Part shown: positions 9,432-18,510 of the stretch, piece after piece
How the letters are laid out: each line of letters opens with the position of its first letter
Position numbering within the stretch: the stretch's first letter is position 1
DNA from: CAVOOW01 sp963697675
GTDB taxonomy: Bacteria > Actinomycetota > Actinomycetes > JACCUZ01
Length of the DNA stretch: 64,000 nucleotides
Reading direction: 5' to 3'
Assembly: GCA_963697675.1 (NCBI GenBank)
Contig: CAVOOW010000009.1
Span: 186,001 to 250,000 of the forward strand
Position numbers and translations under genes: made by a program
Notes under the pieces: model-generated
Seen by the model: the letters and a program-made list of their open reading frames with translations, nothing else
Databases searched by the model: none
Told to the model about the DNA's origin: nothing

Positions 9432-9938
9432 CTATTTCTTCGGCGAGCGCCAGGGATCGTCCGGGCCGCCGGGAGTCGCGGCTGGCGACGTCGGATGGGG
9501 GACGATCGGCAGTGGCCGGTCACTGTAGGCCTGCCGCCATTGCTCGATAAGGTCGCGAGCCTGCGCTGCCTCCTGCTTGCCGATTCCGAACGAACCGCGC
9601 GGTGCAGGTAGGTAGCGGCCGCGTTGCCTGGCTACCTCGTGAATTCTCACGTTGTGACCGCCAAAGCGGTTGACCAGCTCAACCGAGCTGATGTCCTGCC
9701 ACGGCACCCGTCTGAGGCCGAAACGGTGGATGTCCAGCCCCTGCGGGGTCAGCTCGACGTACAGGAGATCCCGGAAGACGGCCGTCACTGCCGCGACGGC
9801 GATGATTACGACGATGGCTTGACCGACTGATCGGTCCGCGATCTGTACGGCGAGAAGGACGAGGAGGATGGGTGAACTGTTGGCGAAGGTAGCGGGCCAG
9901 GAGGACCTGAGGACTACTGCCCGCTGCTCGCTTGACAT
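9432..9938 (-). CDS. PH-like (bPH) small membrane protein
   Basis: 168 residues from ATG 9938. The N-terminus is followed by two closely spaced hydrophobic stretches (SSPILLVLLAVQIA and AIVVIIAVAAVTAVF). A soluble part then has YVELTPQGLDIHRFGLRRVPWQDISSVE, typical of bacterial PH-like domains (conversion of side chains around an RxxxxW-I-V motif), and a proline-rich tail. Such proteins are common in actinomycetes with no defined function. Transcribed convergently to DUF2332; upstream lies 130 bases to the divergent general-stress gene. Confidence 0.65.
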   Translation of the reverse strand: MSSEQRAVVLRSSWPATFANSSPILLVLLAVQIADRSVGQAIVVIIAVAAVTAVFRDLLYVELTPQGLDIHRFGLRRVPWQDISSVELVNRFGGHNVRIHEVARQRGRYLPAPRGSFGIGKQEAAQARDLIEQWRQAYSDRPLPIVPHPTSPAATPGGPDDPWRSPKK

Positions 9939-10068
9939 GGTGCGATCGTCCCACGTCCGGACCCGCCAACCTCGCGGCTTGCGCGATGGCGGTGTGCCCG
10001 AGCGACGGGAACGGTCCTGCCGGACATAACGTTGGCGCAGAAGACAGACGCAATCTCGGAGGCCTTGT

Positions 10069-10551
10069 ATGTCGCTCCACGAGCAGTACTCAGACATCCC
10101 CCGCGGTCAGGTGATCGCGACGTACGACACCTACGTCGAGGCACAGCGCGCCGTCGACTTCCTGGCCGACGAGCAGTTTGCGGTCGAGAACGTCAGCATC
10201 GTCGGGTCCGACCTGAAGATGGTCGAGAGGGTGACGGGTCGGCTGACGAGGGGCCGGGCAGCAGCCGCCGGTGCGGCCACCGGGGCCTGGTTCGGCCTGT
10301 TCGTGGGCGTCCTGCTCTCCGCATTCGCCTCGAAGGACAACACGAACGGGCTGCTGCTCGTCGTCTCCGCACTGATCTACGGTGCGGCGTTCGGAGCCAT
10401 CTTCGGTTTCGTCAGCCACGCTCTGTCCGGTGGCAAGCGGGACTTCACGTCACGCAGCAAGATTGTGAGCAGCCGCTACGAGATCGTGGTGGTCTGGGCG
10501 AAGGCGGACACCGCCCGGGAAGTGCTGGCTCGACTGCAGTCGACCACATAG
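10069..10551 (+). CDS. General stress protein 17M-like (YflT-domain) membrane protein
   Basis: 160 residues from ATG 10069. An N-terminal domain (IATYDTYVEAQRAVDFLAD, ENVSIVGSDLKMVERVTGR) matches the GSP17M/YflT pattern. Two membrane segments follow (AAAGAATGAWFGLFVGVLL and LLLVVSALIYGAAFGAIFGFV), then a C-terminal part (SSRYEIVVVWAKADTAREVL) that again looks like the ferredoxin-like half of the domain. The family is associated with general stress responses in Gram-positive bacteria; the molecular role is not established. Its stop is in the same frame as the truncated sedolisin gene that follows. Confidence 0.75.
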   Translation: MSLHEQYSDIPRGQVIATYDTYVEAQRAVDFLADEQFAVENVSIVGSDLKMVERVTGRLTRGRAAAAGAATGAWFGLFVGVLLSAFASKDNTNGLLLVVSALIYGAAFGAIFGFVSHALSGGKRDFTSRSKIVSSRYEIVVVWAKADTAREVLARLQSTT

Positions 10552-10683
10552 ACGCGGCGCTGTCGGGCGCGAAATTCGCTCGCGGCGAACGGTGATTCTG
10601 CGAGGTCGCGTGCCGGGAGTCCTGATCCGAACGGACCGAACTCCAATCTGGCGCCGAGAAATGGCGCAGGGCTTGACGTCGCG

Positions 10684-12370
10684 GTGGAAGCCGTGTCGAC
10701 GCCGCGATCGGCGTCGTACCGTCACTTCGTGACCCCGAAGACCTACACCGCGCGCTACGGCCCGACGAAGGCGGCCGCACAGTCCGTCGCCAAGTGGTTG
10801 CGGGACTCCGGTCTCATGGTCACCTCGCTCGCACCCGGACGGCAGTACCTGTCCGTCAAGGGAACGGCCGCCCAGGTCAACAAGGCCTTCGCGACGACGA
10901 TGACCTACTACCGCAAGAGCGGCGCGCTGCGCCGCGCGCCGGCGACGACACCGTCGGTCCCGACATCCGTGGCACCAGAAATCCTCGGTGTCACCCGCCT
11001 CGCGGCCAGCACCGCGCGGATGAAGCCCGCGACCGTGCCACCGCCGGATGGCTTCCGCAATGCGCGCCCCTGCTCCTCCTAGTCCGGGCAGATCCCCGCC
11101 AAACGGCAGGCCGACGGGACCGCGCTGCCGAAGTACAAGGGCAAGACGCTGCCGTACGCCGTGTGTGGCTACACGCCGCCTCAGCTGCGCAGCGCCTACG
11201 GCGTCGCGAAAGCCGGCAGCGGCAAGGGCGCGACCGTCGGCATCATCGACGCCTACGCGGCGCCCACGATCCTGACCGACGCGAACACCTACGCCAGCCG
11301 TCACGGTGGCGCCCCGTTCTCCCACGGGCAGTTCACGCAGACCCTGCCGAGCGCGTTCACGCTCGAGGGACCGGACGACTGCGACGCCGCCGGCTGGTAC
11401 GGCGAGGAGACCCTCGACGCCGAGGCGGTGCACGGCATGGCGCCGGCCGCCAACGTCCACTTCTATGCAGCGGCCAGCTGCAACGACACCGACTTCAACG
11501 ACGCTTTCGCTCAGGTGCTGACCGACAACGACGTGGACATCGTGTCCAACTCCTACGGCGAGACCGAGGCGGACATCGCCTCCGAGCCGACGGTCAAGCT
11601 GATCTTCGACCTGCTGATGAAGCAGACGGCGTTGCAGGGCATCACGTTCGACTTCTCCTCCGGCGACGACGGCGACGAGCTGGCCAGCAGCGGCGCGCTG
11701 CAGGCTGACTCCTCGGGTGACAACCCGCTCGTGACCGCAGTGGGCGGCACCTCGTTGGCGGTCGGCAAGGACGGCGCTCGGACCTTCGAGACCGGTAGGG
11801 GCACCGAGAAGTACGCCTTGTCAGATGACGGTCACTCGTGGGACCCGCAGGGCTTCCTCTACGGTTCGGGCGGCGGCTACAGCACGCTGTACAAGCGCCC
11901 CCTCGTACCAGAACGGTGTCGTCCCGAACAACCACAAGGGACGGGCGGAGCCAGACGTCGGCATGATCGGTGACCCCAACACCGGGTTCCTGATCGGCGA
12001 GACGCAGACCTTCCCGGAGGGCGTGCACTACGACGAATACCGCATCGGCGGCACGAGCCTGTCCTGTCCGCTGTTCTCCGGTGTCGAGGCGCAGGCGGTC
12101 GGGAAGTCGGGCCGGATCGGCTTCGCCAACCCGGCGATCTACTCGCTGGCCAGGAACAACAGCGCAGCCTTCTTCGACATCACCTCGGGTCATCCTGACA
12201 GGGGTGACGTGCGGTCCGACTTCGCGAACGGCCTCGACGCCGCGGACGGCTACCTCTACAGCGTCCGCACGTTCAACCAGGACTCCAGTCTGTTCACCGC
12301 AAAAGGCTGGGACGACGTGACTGGTGTGGGTGCGCCGACGGCGGCGTTCGTCAAGGCCATCGAGAGGTAA
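10684..12370 (+). pseudogene. S53 family (sedolisin/kumamolisin) serine peptidase, N-truncated and broken
   Basis: The pro-domain begins abruptly (YRHFVTPKTYTARYG, KGTAAQVNKAF) with no signal peptide and at least 60 residues missing, although the frame is open back to the preceding stop. An in-frame TAG at 11080-11082 breaks the domain just after NARPCSS. The catalytic region has GEETLDAEAVHGMAP (Glu/Asp pair), SSGDDGDE (oxyanion Asp) and GGTSLSCP (nucleophile Ser). A single-base shift near 11900 separates the last two. The family cleaves proteins at acidic pH outside the cell. The frameshift could be a sequence error, but the missing start plus a nonsense codon suggest real inactivation. Confidence 0.75.
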
Positions 12371-12401
12371 GCGCCAGCGGCAGCTCTGCTGCATCCGCGT
12401 G

Positions 12402-12440
12402 ATGAGGGGCCGTCGGCCGTCGTGGTCGGCGGTCCCTCAT
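12402..12440. terminator. Stem-loop after S53 gene
   Basis: ATGAGGGGCCGTCGGCC pairs with GGTCGGCGGTCCCTCAT with only a few mismatches around a short loop. It lies 31 bases after the stop and is followed by GTTTG. Probable intrinsic terminator. Confidence 0.65.
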
Positions 12441-12513
12441 GTTTGCCCCGGGTGACGGACTCTGCGTCTCGAGCGGCAGGATTGCCTGTCGCAGGACGAC
12501 GAGAGGACCGCAG

Positions 12514-13020
12514 ATGCAGTTCGGCCGCTATTACGAAGAGTTCGAGGTCGGCGAGACCTACAAGCACTGGCCGGGCAAGACGGTCACGGAGTACGACGAC
12601 CACCTGTTCTGCTTGCTGACCATGAACCACCACCCGCTGCACCTCGACGCCCACTATGCCGAAGGCTCAACCGACTTCGGGAAGAACGTTGTCGTGGGCA
12701 ACTACATCTACTCCCTGCTGCTCGGCATGTCCGTGGCCGATGTCTCCGGCAAGGCGATCGCCAACCTCGAGGTCGAGTCGCTCAAGCACGTGAAGCCGAC
12801 CTTCCACGGGGACACGATCTATGGCGAGACGACCGTGCTCGACAAGACCGAGTCGAAGTCCAAGGACGACCGGGGCGTCGTCCACGTCGAGACCCGCGGC
12901 TACAACCAGGACGGCGTCATCGTCTGCGTGTTCCGCCGCAAGGTGATGGTGCCCAAGCGGTCCTACGGAGACGCCCGCGGTGGCGAGCAGCCCGGTCGTC
13001 CCCTCCCGGCCGACACCTAA
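12514..13020 (+). CDS. MaoC-family acyl-CoA hydratase
   Basis: 168 residues from ATG 12514, chosen because an AGAGG lies seven bases upstream and the protein then starts like the family (MQFGRYYEEFEVGETY). Single hot-dog fold with the hydratase-type segment LTMNHHPLHLDAHYAE (catalytic Asn/His region) and GNYIYSLLLGMSV. MaoC-like hydratases add water across enoyl-CoA bonds. Together with the acyl-CoA dehydrogenase and the CitE-like lyase it could form a dehydrogenate-hydrate-cleave series. In M. tuberculosis the three are adjacent (Rv2498c-Rv2500c), whereas here they are spread over 10 kb. Confidence 0.85.
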   Translation: MQFGRYYEEFEVGETYKHWPGKTVTEYDDHLFCLLTMNHHPLHLDAHYAEGSTDFGKNVVVGNYIYSLLLGMSVADVSGKAIANLEVESLKHVKPTFHGDTIYGETTVLDKTESKSKDDRGVVHVETRGYNQDGVIVCVFRRKVMVPKRSYGDARGGEQPGRPLPADT

Positions 13021-13036
13021 CCCCCTCCCCTACTCC

Positions 13037-13112
13037 AAAGTCGATCATGCACAAAGTGGAATGTGGCGATTTCCGCACGCTCAATTCCCGAAATCGATCA
13101 TGCAGTAGTTGG
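13037..13112 (+). repeat. Two copies of dispersed repeat GAAGTCGATCATGCAG
   Basis: Copies at 13037-13053 (AAAGTCGATCATGCAC) and 13090-13112 (GAAATCGATCATGCAGTAG) lie in the convergent gap between the MaoC and NUDIX genes. They belong to the family clustered at 18827-19131. A role in termination or as a REP-like element is inferred only from position. Confidence 0.7.
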
Positions 13113-13192
13113 CACGGGTCGGCGATAGCGTCCCCTGGTGACGCGCGCACCTGGTGCGCCGCGTCTGAAGTGGACCGCGCCCGTGACCCGGC

Positions 13193-13618
13193 TCAGGTCG
13201 GGAGCATGCCCCACTCGCGCAGGGCGTCCCAGAGCCCGTCGACCAGGTCCAGGGACTTGAGCTCCACCCGGGAGACCCAGCGCACGTCGCTCGCGTCGTC
13301 ACCGGCGACCGGCGTGGTCGCGACCGCCAGCGAGCAGGCGTAGTCGCGGATGTCGTAGATGAGCCCGTGCGGCCCGGGCCGCTGGACGGTCCCCACCCGG
13401 ATGCCGACCACGACGTGCAGGCCCGTCTCCTCGAGGACTTCACGGCGTACGGCTGCGCGGTCGTCCTCGCCGAGCTCGACTTTCCCACCCGGCACCGACC
13501 AGAGGCCGGCTCCCGGTTCGCGGGACCGGCGGACCATCAAGAGCTGGCCCTCGTCGTCGTGCACGAGCGCTCCGACACAGGGGACTCGCGAGGTCGGTTC
13601 AAAGGGGCCGGGGAACAC
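13193..13618 (-). CDS. NUDIX hydrolase
   Basis: 141 residues from ATG 13618. The NUDIX box is complete: GGKVELGEDDRAAVRREVLE continuing as ETGL, with the REVLEE metal-binding core. The N-terminus (PCVGALVHDDEGQLLMVRRS) is typical of small MutT/ADP-ribose-type enzymes. The protein hydrolyses a nucleoside diphosphate linked to another group. The precise substrate is unknown. It is convergent with MaoC, and repeat copies lie on both sides of it. Confidence 0.9.
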   Translation of the reverse strand: MFPGPFEPTSRVPCVGALVHDDEGQLLMVRRSREPGAGLWSVPGGKVELGEDDRAAVRREVLEETGLHVVVGIRVGTVQRPGPHGLIYDIRDYACSLAVATTPVAGDDASDVRWVSRVELKSLDLVDGLWDALREWGMLPT

Positions 13619-13672
13619 GAACTGCAGCCTAGTGAGATCCCCGGAGGCACACCGTCGCTGCTATGGCGCCGT

Positions 13673-13698
13673 CCAAGTCCTGCATGATCGACTTCGAA
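13673..13698 (-). repeat. Inverted copy of the GAAGTCGATCATGCAG repeat
   Basis: Read on the minus strand it is CGAAGTCGATCATGCAGGAC plus TTGG, matching the copy at 18985 over more than 22 bases. It lies between the divergent NUDIX and DUF6758 genes, so it is not placed as a terminator here. Confidence 0.7.
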
Positions 13699-13794
13699 GG
13701 GGCTGGACGACAGGGCTTTGAATATGGAGAAACCGGGACGGACTTAACGGTCCAGGCCTTGACGCGCGGGGCCGGAGAGGGGGACCGTCGCCCC

Positions 13795-14433
13795 ATGAGG
13801 GCTGAGCCCAGCTGCCCCCGCTGCGGCGGCGGCCTGCACGCCCCTGGCCTGTGGTCCAGCGCGTGGCAGTGCCAGACCCATGGCGCGGTCCATCCGCTGC
13901 AACCGGTGGCTCAGCCCACGATCGACGCCGTGCACCGGGCCGCAAGCACCGCCGTCGTACCCGTCTGGATGCCCTGGCCACTGCCCAAGGGCTGGCTGGT
14001 CACGGGCCTGGCGCACGCCGGTGACGAGCGCACCGGCGCCCGGGCCACTGCGGTGGCCTGCACCGGCCCGGCCCCTCTCGGTGGCGCCTGCGACGTCGTC
14101 GTGGTCGCCGAGGAGCCCGGGGTGGGTCTGGGGGCGCGCTACGCCGGCCTGGACGAGCTCGACCCCGGTGCGGTGCCGGAGGGTCGGGTGCCGGACGGCA
14201 AGATCCACGCAGCCGGACACCCCACGGCCGTCTGGTCCCTGCCGACCCAGGCCGATCGGGCGGTGTACTTCGGCGAGGCGCACGGCTGCTGGCTGTGGAT
14301 CGTGCTCTGGCCGGAGAACTCCGGGTTCCTGCTGATCGACGATTTCGTGCTGACCGACCTGCGCAACGCCGGCCACGAGCTCGACATCCCGTTCGGCGCG
14401 TTATCCCCACGTCTGGTCGGTGACCCGACCTGA
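13795..14433 (+). CDS. DUF6758 family zinc-ribbon protein
   Basis: 212 residues from ATG 13795, with a purine-rich GGAGAGGGGGA upstream. The N-terminus has CPRCGGG and then a Trp-Gln-Cys-x-x-His segment, a plausible zinc ribbon. The rest (VPVWMPWPLPKGWLVTGLAH, VVVVAEEPGVGLGARYAGLD, GCWLWIVLWP) matches the actinobacterial DUF6758 pattern. No function is established. It starts a co-directional run PHP - MarC - RecB-like nuclease with short gaps or overlaps. Confidence 0.75.
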   Translation: MRAEPSCPRCGGGLHAPGLWSSAWQCQTHGAVHPLQPVAQPTIDAVHRAASTAVVPVWMPWPLPKGWLVTGLAHAGDERTGARATAVACTGPAPLGGACDVVVVAEEPGVGLGARYAGLDELDPGAVPEGRVPDGKIHAAGHPTAVWSLPTQADRAVYFGEAHGCWLWIVLWPENSGFLLIDDFVLTDLRNAGHELDIPFGALSPRLVGDPT

Positions 14434-14460
14434 GCCGGTCGCACCCCCTACGCTGGGCCG

Positions 14461-15303
14461 GTGCGCATCGACATCCACGCCCACAGCTCTGCCTCAGACG
14501 GCACCGAGCTGCCCGCCGACCTCATCCGCTCGGCGGCTGCCGCCGGGCTCGACGTCGTGGCGCTGACCGACCACGACACGACCTCCGGCTGGGCTGCGGC
14601 GGTCGAGGCGCTGCCTGCCGGCCTGACCCTCGTGCGCGGTGCGGAGATCTCGTGCGAGATCGACGGCGTCAGCATGCACCTGCTCGCCTACCTCTTCGAC
14701 CCCGCCCACCAGGGGCTCGCCGAGGAGATGGGCATGGCGTTCGACGACCGCACGCCGCGGGCCAAGGCCATCATCGCCAAGCTGGCGGCCGACTTCCCCG
14801 TCAGCTGGCAGGACGTGGTCGACCGGCTCGAGCCGGGTGCCACGGTTGGCCGGCCACACATCGCCGACGTGCTGGTCGCCAAGGGCATCGTGCCCGACCG
14901 CAACACCGCGTTCACCGAGCTGCTGCACAACGACGGGAAGTACTTCGTCGACCACTACTACGTGGACCCGGTACGGGCGATCGAGCTCGTCCGGGCAGCC
15001 GGCGGTGTCCCCGTGTTCGCCCACCCAGCCGCGTCTCACCGTGGCGACATCGTCAGCGACGCCGCGATCCGCAAGCTCGCGGAGGCAGGGCTCGCGGGTC
15101 TCGAGGTCGACCATCGGGACAATCCGCCCGACGATCGGGTCCGGCTGCGCGAGATGGCGGCCGAGCTCGGGCTGCTCGTCACCGGTGCCAGCGACTATCA
15201 CGGCACGGGCAAGCCCAACCTGCTCGGCGAGAACACCACCGACCCCGAGGTCTTTGCGGCTCTGGTCGAGCAGGCCACTGGAGTCGACGTCATCACGGCA
15301 TGA
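14461..15303 (+). CDS. PHP-domain phosphoesterase
   Basis: 280 residues from GTG 14461. The PHP metal sites are visible: RIDIHAHSSASDGT (first motif), ALTDHDT (second), the Glu of GAEISCEI, GRPHIADVL, VPVFAHPA and the C-terminal TGASDYHG. This set is typical of the RNase AM/YciV-like group, which removes nucleotides or phosphates from small phosphoesters or RNA 5' ends. Substrate cannot be fixed from sequence. The next gene, marC, begins 30 bases downstream. Confidence 0.88.
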   Translation: MRIDIHAHSSASDGTELPADLIRSAAAAGLDVVALTDHDTTSGWAAAVEALPAGLTLVRGAEISCEIDGVSMHLLAYLFDPAHQGLAEEMGMAFDDRTPRAKAIIAKLAADFPVSWQDVVDRLEPGATVGRPHIADVLVAKGIVPDRNTAFTELLHNDGKYFVDHYYVDPVRAIELVRAAGGVPVFAHPAASHRGDIVSDAAIRKLAEAGLAGLEVDHRDNPPDDRVRLREMAAELGLLVTGASDYHGTGKPNLLGENTTDPEVFAALVEQATGVDVITA

Positions 15304-15333
15304 GGTTCATGTGACGCGCTCTGACTGGCTGCC

Positions 15334-15945
15334 GTGAACAACAGCGACGTCAAGTTCTTCTTCGAGGTCTTCGTCACCCTGTTCGTGATCATGGACCCGC
15401 CGGGCACCATCCCGTTGTTCCTGTCCCTCACGAGCGGGCGCACCCACCGGCTCCGGAAACGCGCTGCATGGCAGGCCGTCACGGTCGCGTTCTTCGTCAT
15501 CACCGTGTTTGCGCTGTTCGGCCAGTCGATCCTCGACTACCTCGGCATCACGCTGGCCGCGATGCAGGGGGCCGGTGGCCTGCTGCTGCTGCTCGTCGCC
15601 CTCGAGCTGCTCACCGGCCACGCCGACGAGCCCGAGCAGACCGGCAACGTCAACGTGGCGCTCGTGCCACTCGGCACTCCGTTGCTCGCCGGCCCTGGCG
15701 CGATCGTCGCGACGATCGTGTTCGTCCGGGCTGTCGATGACACATCGATGGCTGTAGCCCTGGCGCTCGGCATCGTCTCCGTACACGTCGTGCTCTGGTT
15801 CTTCCTGCGTTTCTCGGTCGTCATCATCCGGGTCATCAAGGACAGCGGCGTCACGCTCATCACCCGCATCGCGGGCCTGCTGCTGTCGGCCATCGCGGTG
15901 CAGCTCATCGCGAACTCCGTGACCGCGTTCGTGAAGCAAGCGTGA
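15334..15945 (+). CDS. MarC family integral membrane protein
   Basis: 203 residues from GTG 15334. Six hydrophobic segments, with the family's VIMDPPGTIPLFLSLT in the first part, GITLAAMQGAGGLLLLLVALEL, and TPLLAGPGAIVATIVF in the second repeat half. MarC proteins have two repeated halves in the cytoplasmic membrane. Their transport role is unproven despite the old multiple-antibiotic-resistance name. The stop overlaps the following start by four bases (GTGA). Confidence 0.9.
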   Translation: MNNSDVKFFFEVFVTLFVIMDPPGTIPLFLSLTSGRTHRLRKRAAWQAVTVAFFVITVFALFGQSILDYLGITLAAMQGAGGLLLLLVALELLTGHADEPEQTGNVNVALVPLGTPLLAGPGAIVATIVFVRAVDDTSMAVALALGIVSVHVVLWFFLRFSVVIIRVIKDSGVTLITRIAGLLLSAIAVQLIANSVTAFVKQA

Positions 15946-16823
15946 CCGTCGTGTCAGGACAACCCGAGCAGCTCGGCCTGCCGGGCATGCCCACAAGGCT
16001 GTTCAGCTGTACGCCGACGCGGCTCACCACGTGGGTCGACTGTCCTCGCCGCTACCGGTTCACCTATCTGGACCGTCCACCGCCGCCCAAGGGACCGCCG
16101 TGGGCGCACAACAGCCTGGGTTCGAGCGTGCATCTCGCGCTGGCCGGCTGGCACCGGCTCGACTCGAGACAGCGCAGCGTCGAGGCGGCCGGGCGGCTGC
16201 TCGAGCACGTCTGGTTGCGCGACGGTTTTCGCGACGACGAGCAGGAAGCCGCCGTCAAGGCGCGAGCCCGAGACATGGTCACGCGCTATGTCTCGAGGCT
16301 CGACCCCCACGAGGAGCCGCTCGGCATCGAGCGCACGGTCGGCATGCGCACCGAGGTGCTCGCCGTATCGGGCCGTCTCGACCGCCTCGACCTGCGCGAC
16401 GGACCCTCCGGGGACGTGCTTGCCATCGTGGACTACAAGACCGGGCGGCGCGACCTCAACGTCTTCGATGCGCGCAGCTCGCTGGCGTTGGCGCTCTACG
16501 CGCTCGCGGCGGGCCGCACGTTCCGCCGCGAGTGTCTGCGGGTCGAGCTGCACCACGTGCCCAGCGGCGAGGTCATCGCGCACGACCACACGGCCGAGTC
16601 GCTGCAACGACACCTGGCCCGGGCCGAGGCGATCGGCGCTGAGGCGGGCGCGGCGGAACTGGCGTTCCGCGGCGGGCTGTCCAGCGCAGAGTCCGACGAG
16701 CTGTTCCCGACGCAGGTGTCGACGTCCTGCCGCTACTGCGACTTCGTGCGCCACTGCCCCGCCGGCTTCGCCGCGCACTCTCCCGCCGACCCGTGGGCCT
16801 CCGTCACCGTCGACGGGTCCTAA
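15942..16823 (+). CDS. RecB-family PD-(D/E)XK exonuclease-like protein with Fe-S cluster
   Basis: 293 residues from GTG 15942. It begins with CTPTRLTTWVDCPRRYRFTY, a Cys-containing segment typical of AddB/RecB/Cas4-like nucleases. It has the catalytic strand AIVDYKTGRRD (D...xK) and ends with CRYCDFVRHCPAG, supplying three further cysteines for a likely [4Fe-4S] cluster. It is a stand-alone nuclease module without a helicase, common in actinobacteria, and probably acts in DNA repair or processing. Translation is probably coupled to marC. It ends 10 bases from the convergent hydrolase gene. Confidence 0.87.
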   Translation: MTVVSGQPEQLGLPGMPTRLFSCTPTRLTTWVDCPRRYRFTYLDRPPPPKGPPWAHNSLGSSVHLALAGWHRLDSRQRSVEAAGRLLEHVWLRDGFRDDEQEAAVKARARDMVTRYVSRLDPHEEPLGIERTVGMRTEVLAVSGRLDRLDLRDGPSGDVLAIVDYKTGRRDLNVFDARSSLALALYALAAGRTFRRECLRVELHHVPSGEVIAHDHTAESLQRHLARAEAIGAEAGAAELAFRGGLSSAESDELFPTQVSTSCRYCDFVRHCPAGFAAHSPADPWASVTVDGS

Positions 16824-16833
16824 CCGGTCGGGC

Positions 16834-17694
16834 TCAGCCGGACTCGACCTGGGCCCAGAAGTGGCTGAGCACCTGGGCGGTCACCTCGGGCTGGTCGGCC
16901 GCCGGTGAGTGCCCGGCCCGCGAGATCACGATGTGCGCAGCGGCCAGGCGCTCGGCCATGGCTTCTTGCACCGGCGGCGGCCAGGCGTCCTCGGTCTCGC
17001 CGTAGGCCACCAGGATCGGCAGATCGAGCGCGGCCAGCTCGTCGACGCGGTCGGGTTCGACGAGCAGCTGCTCGGCGATGCGCCGCAGCGAGGTCGGATG
17101 GTTGGCGAGGAACCGACGGCGCAGCCACTCCTCCATCTCCGCAGTCGGTGGCTCGGGCTCGTTCTGCGCGTCAAGCGCCCGTTTGGCCCCCCAGATCTGC
17201 TCCAGCTCCATCAGCGGAATGGCCTGCGCTAGCAGCGCGAGGTTGATCGACGAGGGCTCGGGGACGGCGGACGGGCCGGAGTCGAGCAGCGTCAGGGAAC
17301 GCAGGGCCGCAGGCGAGGCCAGTGCGGCCGCGCGGGACACGAGGCCGCCGAACGAGTGCCCGACCAGATGCACCGGCTCTCCCAGGGCACTGGCCACCTC
17401 CACCACGTCCTCGGCGAGCGCCGCGACGTCGTACGCGGTCTGGTCGTCGGCACCCGGGGACTCGTACTGGCCGCGCTGGTCGAGCGCCGTCACGGGGTGT
17501 CCGGCTGCCGCGAGCGGGGCCAGCACGGCGATGAAGTCCTCTTTGGACCCCATGATCCCGGGGACGAGCAATGCCGGAGCACGGCGTACGTCGCCCGTGG
17601 GCGCGCCGACGAGGGCGGCAAGATCGCCGCGTTTCGTGCTCAGCCGGGTTGCCTGGATACCGCTGGGCAGGTCGAGGAAAGGTGGGATGCTCAT
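16834..17694 (-). CDS. Alpha/beta-fold hydrolase
   Basis: 286 residues from ATG 17694, with an alternative ATG at 17724. Oxyanion region PALLVPGIMGSKED, nucleophile elbow GHSFGG, acid region VAYGETED and His in RAGHSPAADQPE form a complete catalytic triad layout. It is about the length of haloperoxidase/esterase-type single-domain hydrolases; no substrate can be named. Divergent from the ParA gene with a 54-base gap. Confidence 0.85.
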   Translation of the reverse strand: MSIPPFLDLPSGIQATRLSTKRGDLAALVGAPTGDVRRAPALLVPGIMGSKEDFIAVLAPLAAAGHPVTALDQRGQYESPGADDQTAYDVAALAEDVVEVASALGEPVHLVGHSFGGLVSRAAALASPAALRSLTLLDSGPSAVPEPSSINLALLAQAIPLMELEQIWGAKRALDAQNEPEPPTAEMEEWLRRRFLANHPTSLRRIAEQLLVEPDRVDELAALDLPILVAYGETEDAWPPPVQEAMAERLAAAHIVISRAGHSPAADQPEVTAQVLSHFWAQVESG

Positions 17695-17748
17695 TGCAGC
17701 GAAGGTTAGCGGCGCCAGTGTCATCGCTTGTAACAGGTTGGGGGCACA

Positions 17749-18510
17749 ATGGCGGGCGTGACCCGGACCATCGCGATCGCCAACCAGAAAGGTGGAGTGG
17801 CGAAGACCACCACGGTGGCCTCGCTCGGCGCCGCCCTGGCAGAGCAGGGCCGCAAGGTGTTGCTCGTGGACCTCGATGCGCAGTCGTGCCTGACGTTCTC
17901 GTTGGGGCTCGACCCCGAGTCCGTGGAGCTCAGCATCCACGACGTGCTGCTGGGCAGGGTCGGGGCAGCGATGGCCATCCAGGCGACGGAGGACGGCGTC
18001 GACCTGCTGCCGGCCACGATCGAGCTGGCCGGCACCGAGGCGCAGCTGCTGTCCAGGCCCGGTCGGGAGTACGTGCTGCGCACCGCGCTCGCCGAGGTCT
18101 CGCAGGCCTACGACGCGGTGCTGCTCGATTGCTCGCCGTCCCTGGGCGTGCTCACGCTCAACGCGCTGACGGCCGCGGACGAGGTCCTGATCCCGCTGCA
18201 GTGCGAGATGCTGTCGCACCGTGGGGTCGGCCAGCTGCTGGACACCATCCACGACGTCCAGCGCATCCTCAACCCGGGCCTGCGAGTGCTGGGCGTGCTG
18301 CCCACCATGTTCGACGGGCGCACCAACCACGCGCGGGCGGTGCTCGCGGACGTCTCCGGCCGCTATGGGCTGACCGTCCTCGAGCCGCCGATCCCCAAGT
18401 CCGTGCGGTTCGCCGAGGCGCCGGCGGCCGGCCGCTCGGTGCTCGCCACGGCACGCCACAACCGAGGCTCCGAGGCCTACCGGGCTCTCGCCGAGGGGTT
18501 GTTCGGGTGA
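17749..18510 (+). CDS. ParA-family ATPase (orphan, Soj/ParA-related)
   Basis: 253 residues from ATG 17749. Deviant Walker A KGGVAKTTT with the signature Lys, VLLVDLDAQ (A'), and Walker B AVLLDCSPS. Later segments VLIPLQCEMLSHRGVGQLL and PTMFDGRTNHA are typical of chromosomal ParA proteins. There is no ParB nearby. Its partner is instead a small zinc-ribbon protein overlapping by four bases. M. tuberculosis Rv3213c is a comparable orphan ParA near the rhlE helicase gene, as here. It probably positions a cargo on the nucleoid or membrane; the cargo is unknown. Confidence 0.9.
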   Translation: MAGVTRTIAIANQKGGVAKTTTVASLGAALAEQGRKVLLVDLDAQSCLTFSLGLDPESVELSIHDVLLGRVGAAMAIQATEDGVDLLPATIELAGTEAQLLSRPGREYVLRTALAEVSQAYDAVLLDCSPSLGVLTLNALTAADEVLIPLQCEMLSHRGVGQLLDTIHDVQRILNPGLRVLGVLPTMFDGRTNHARAVLADVSGRYGLTVLEPPIPKSVRFAEAPAAGRSVLATARHNRGSEAYRALAEGLFG

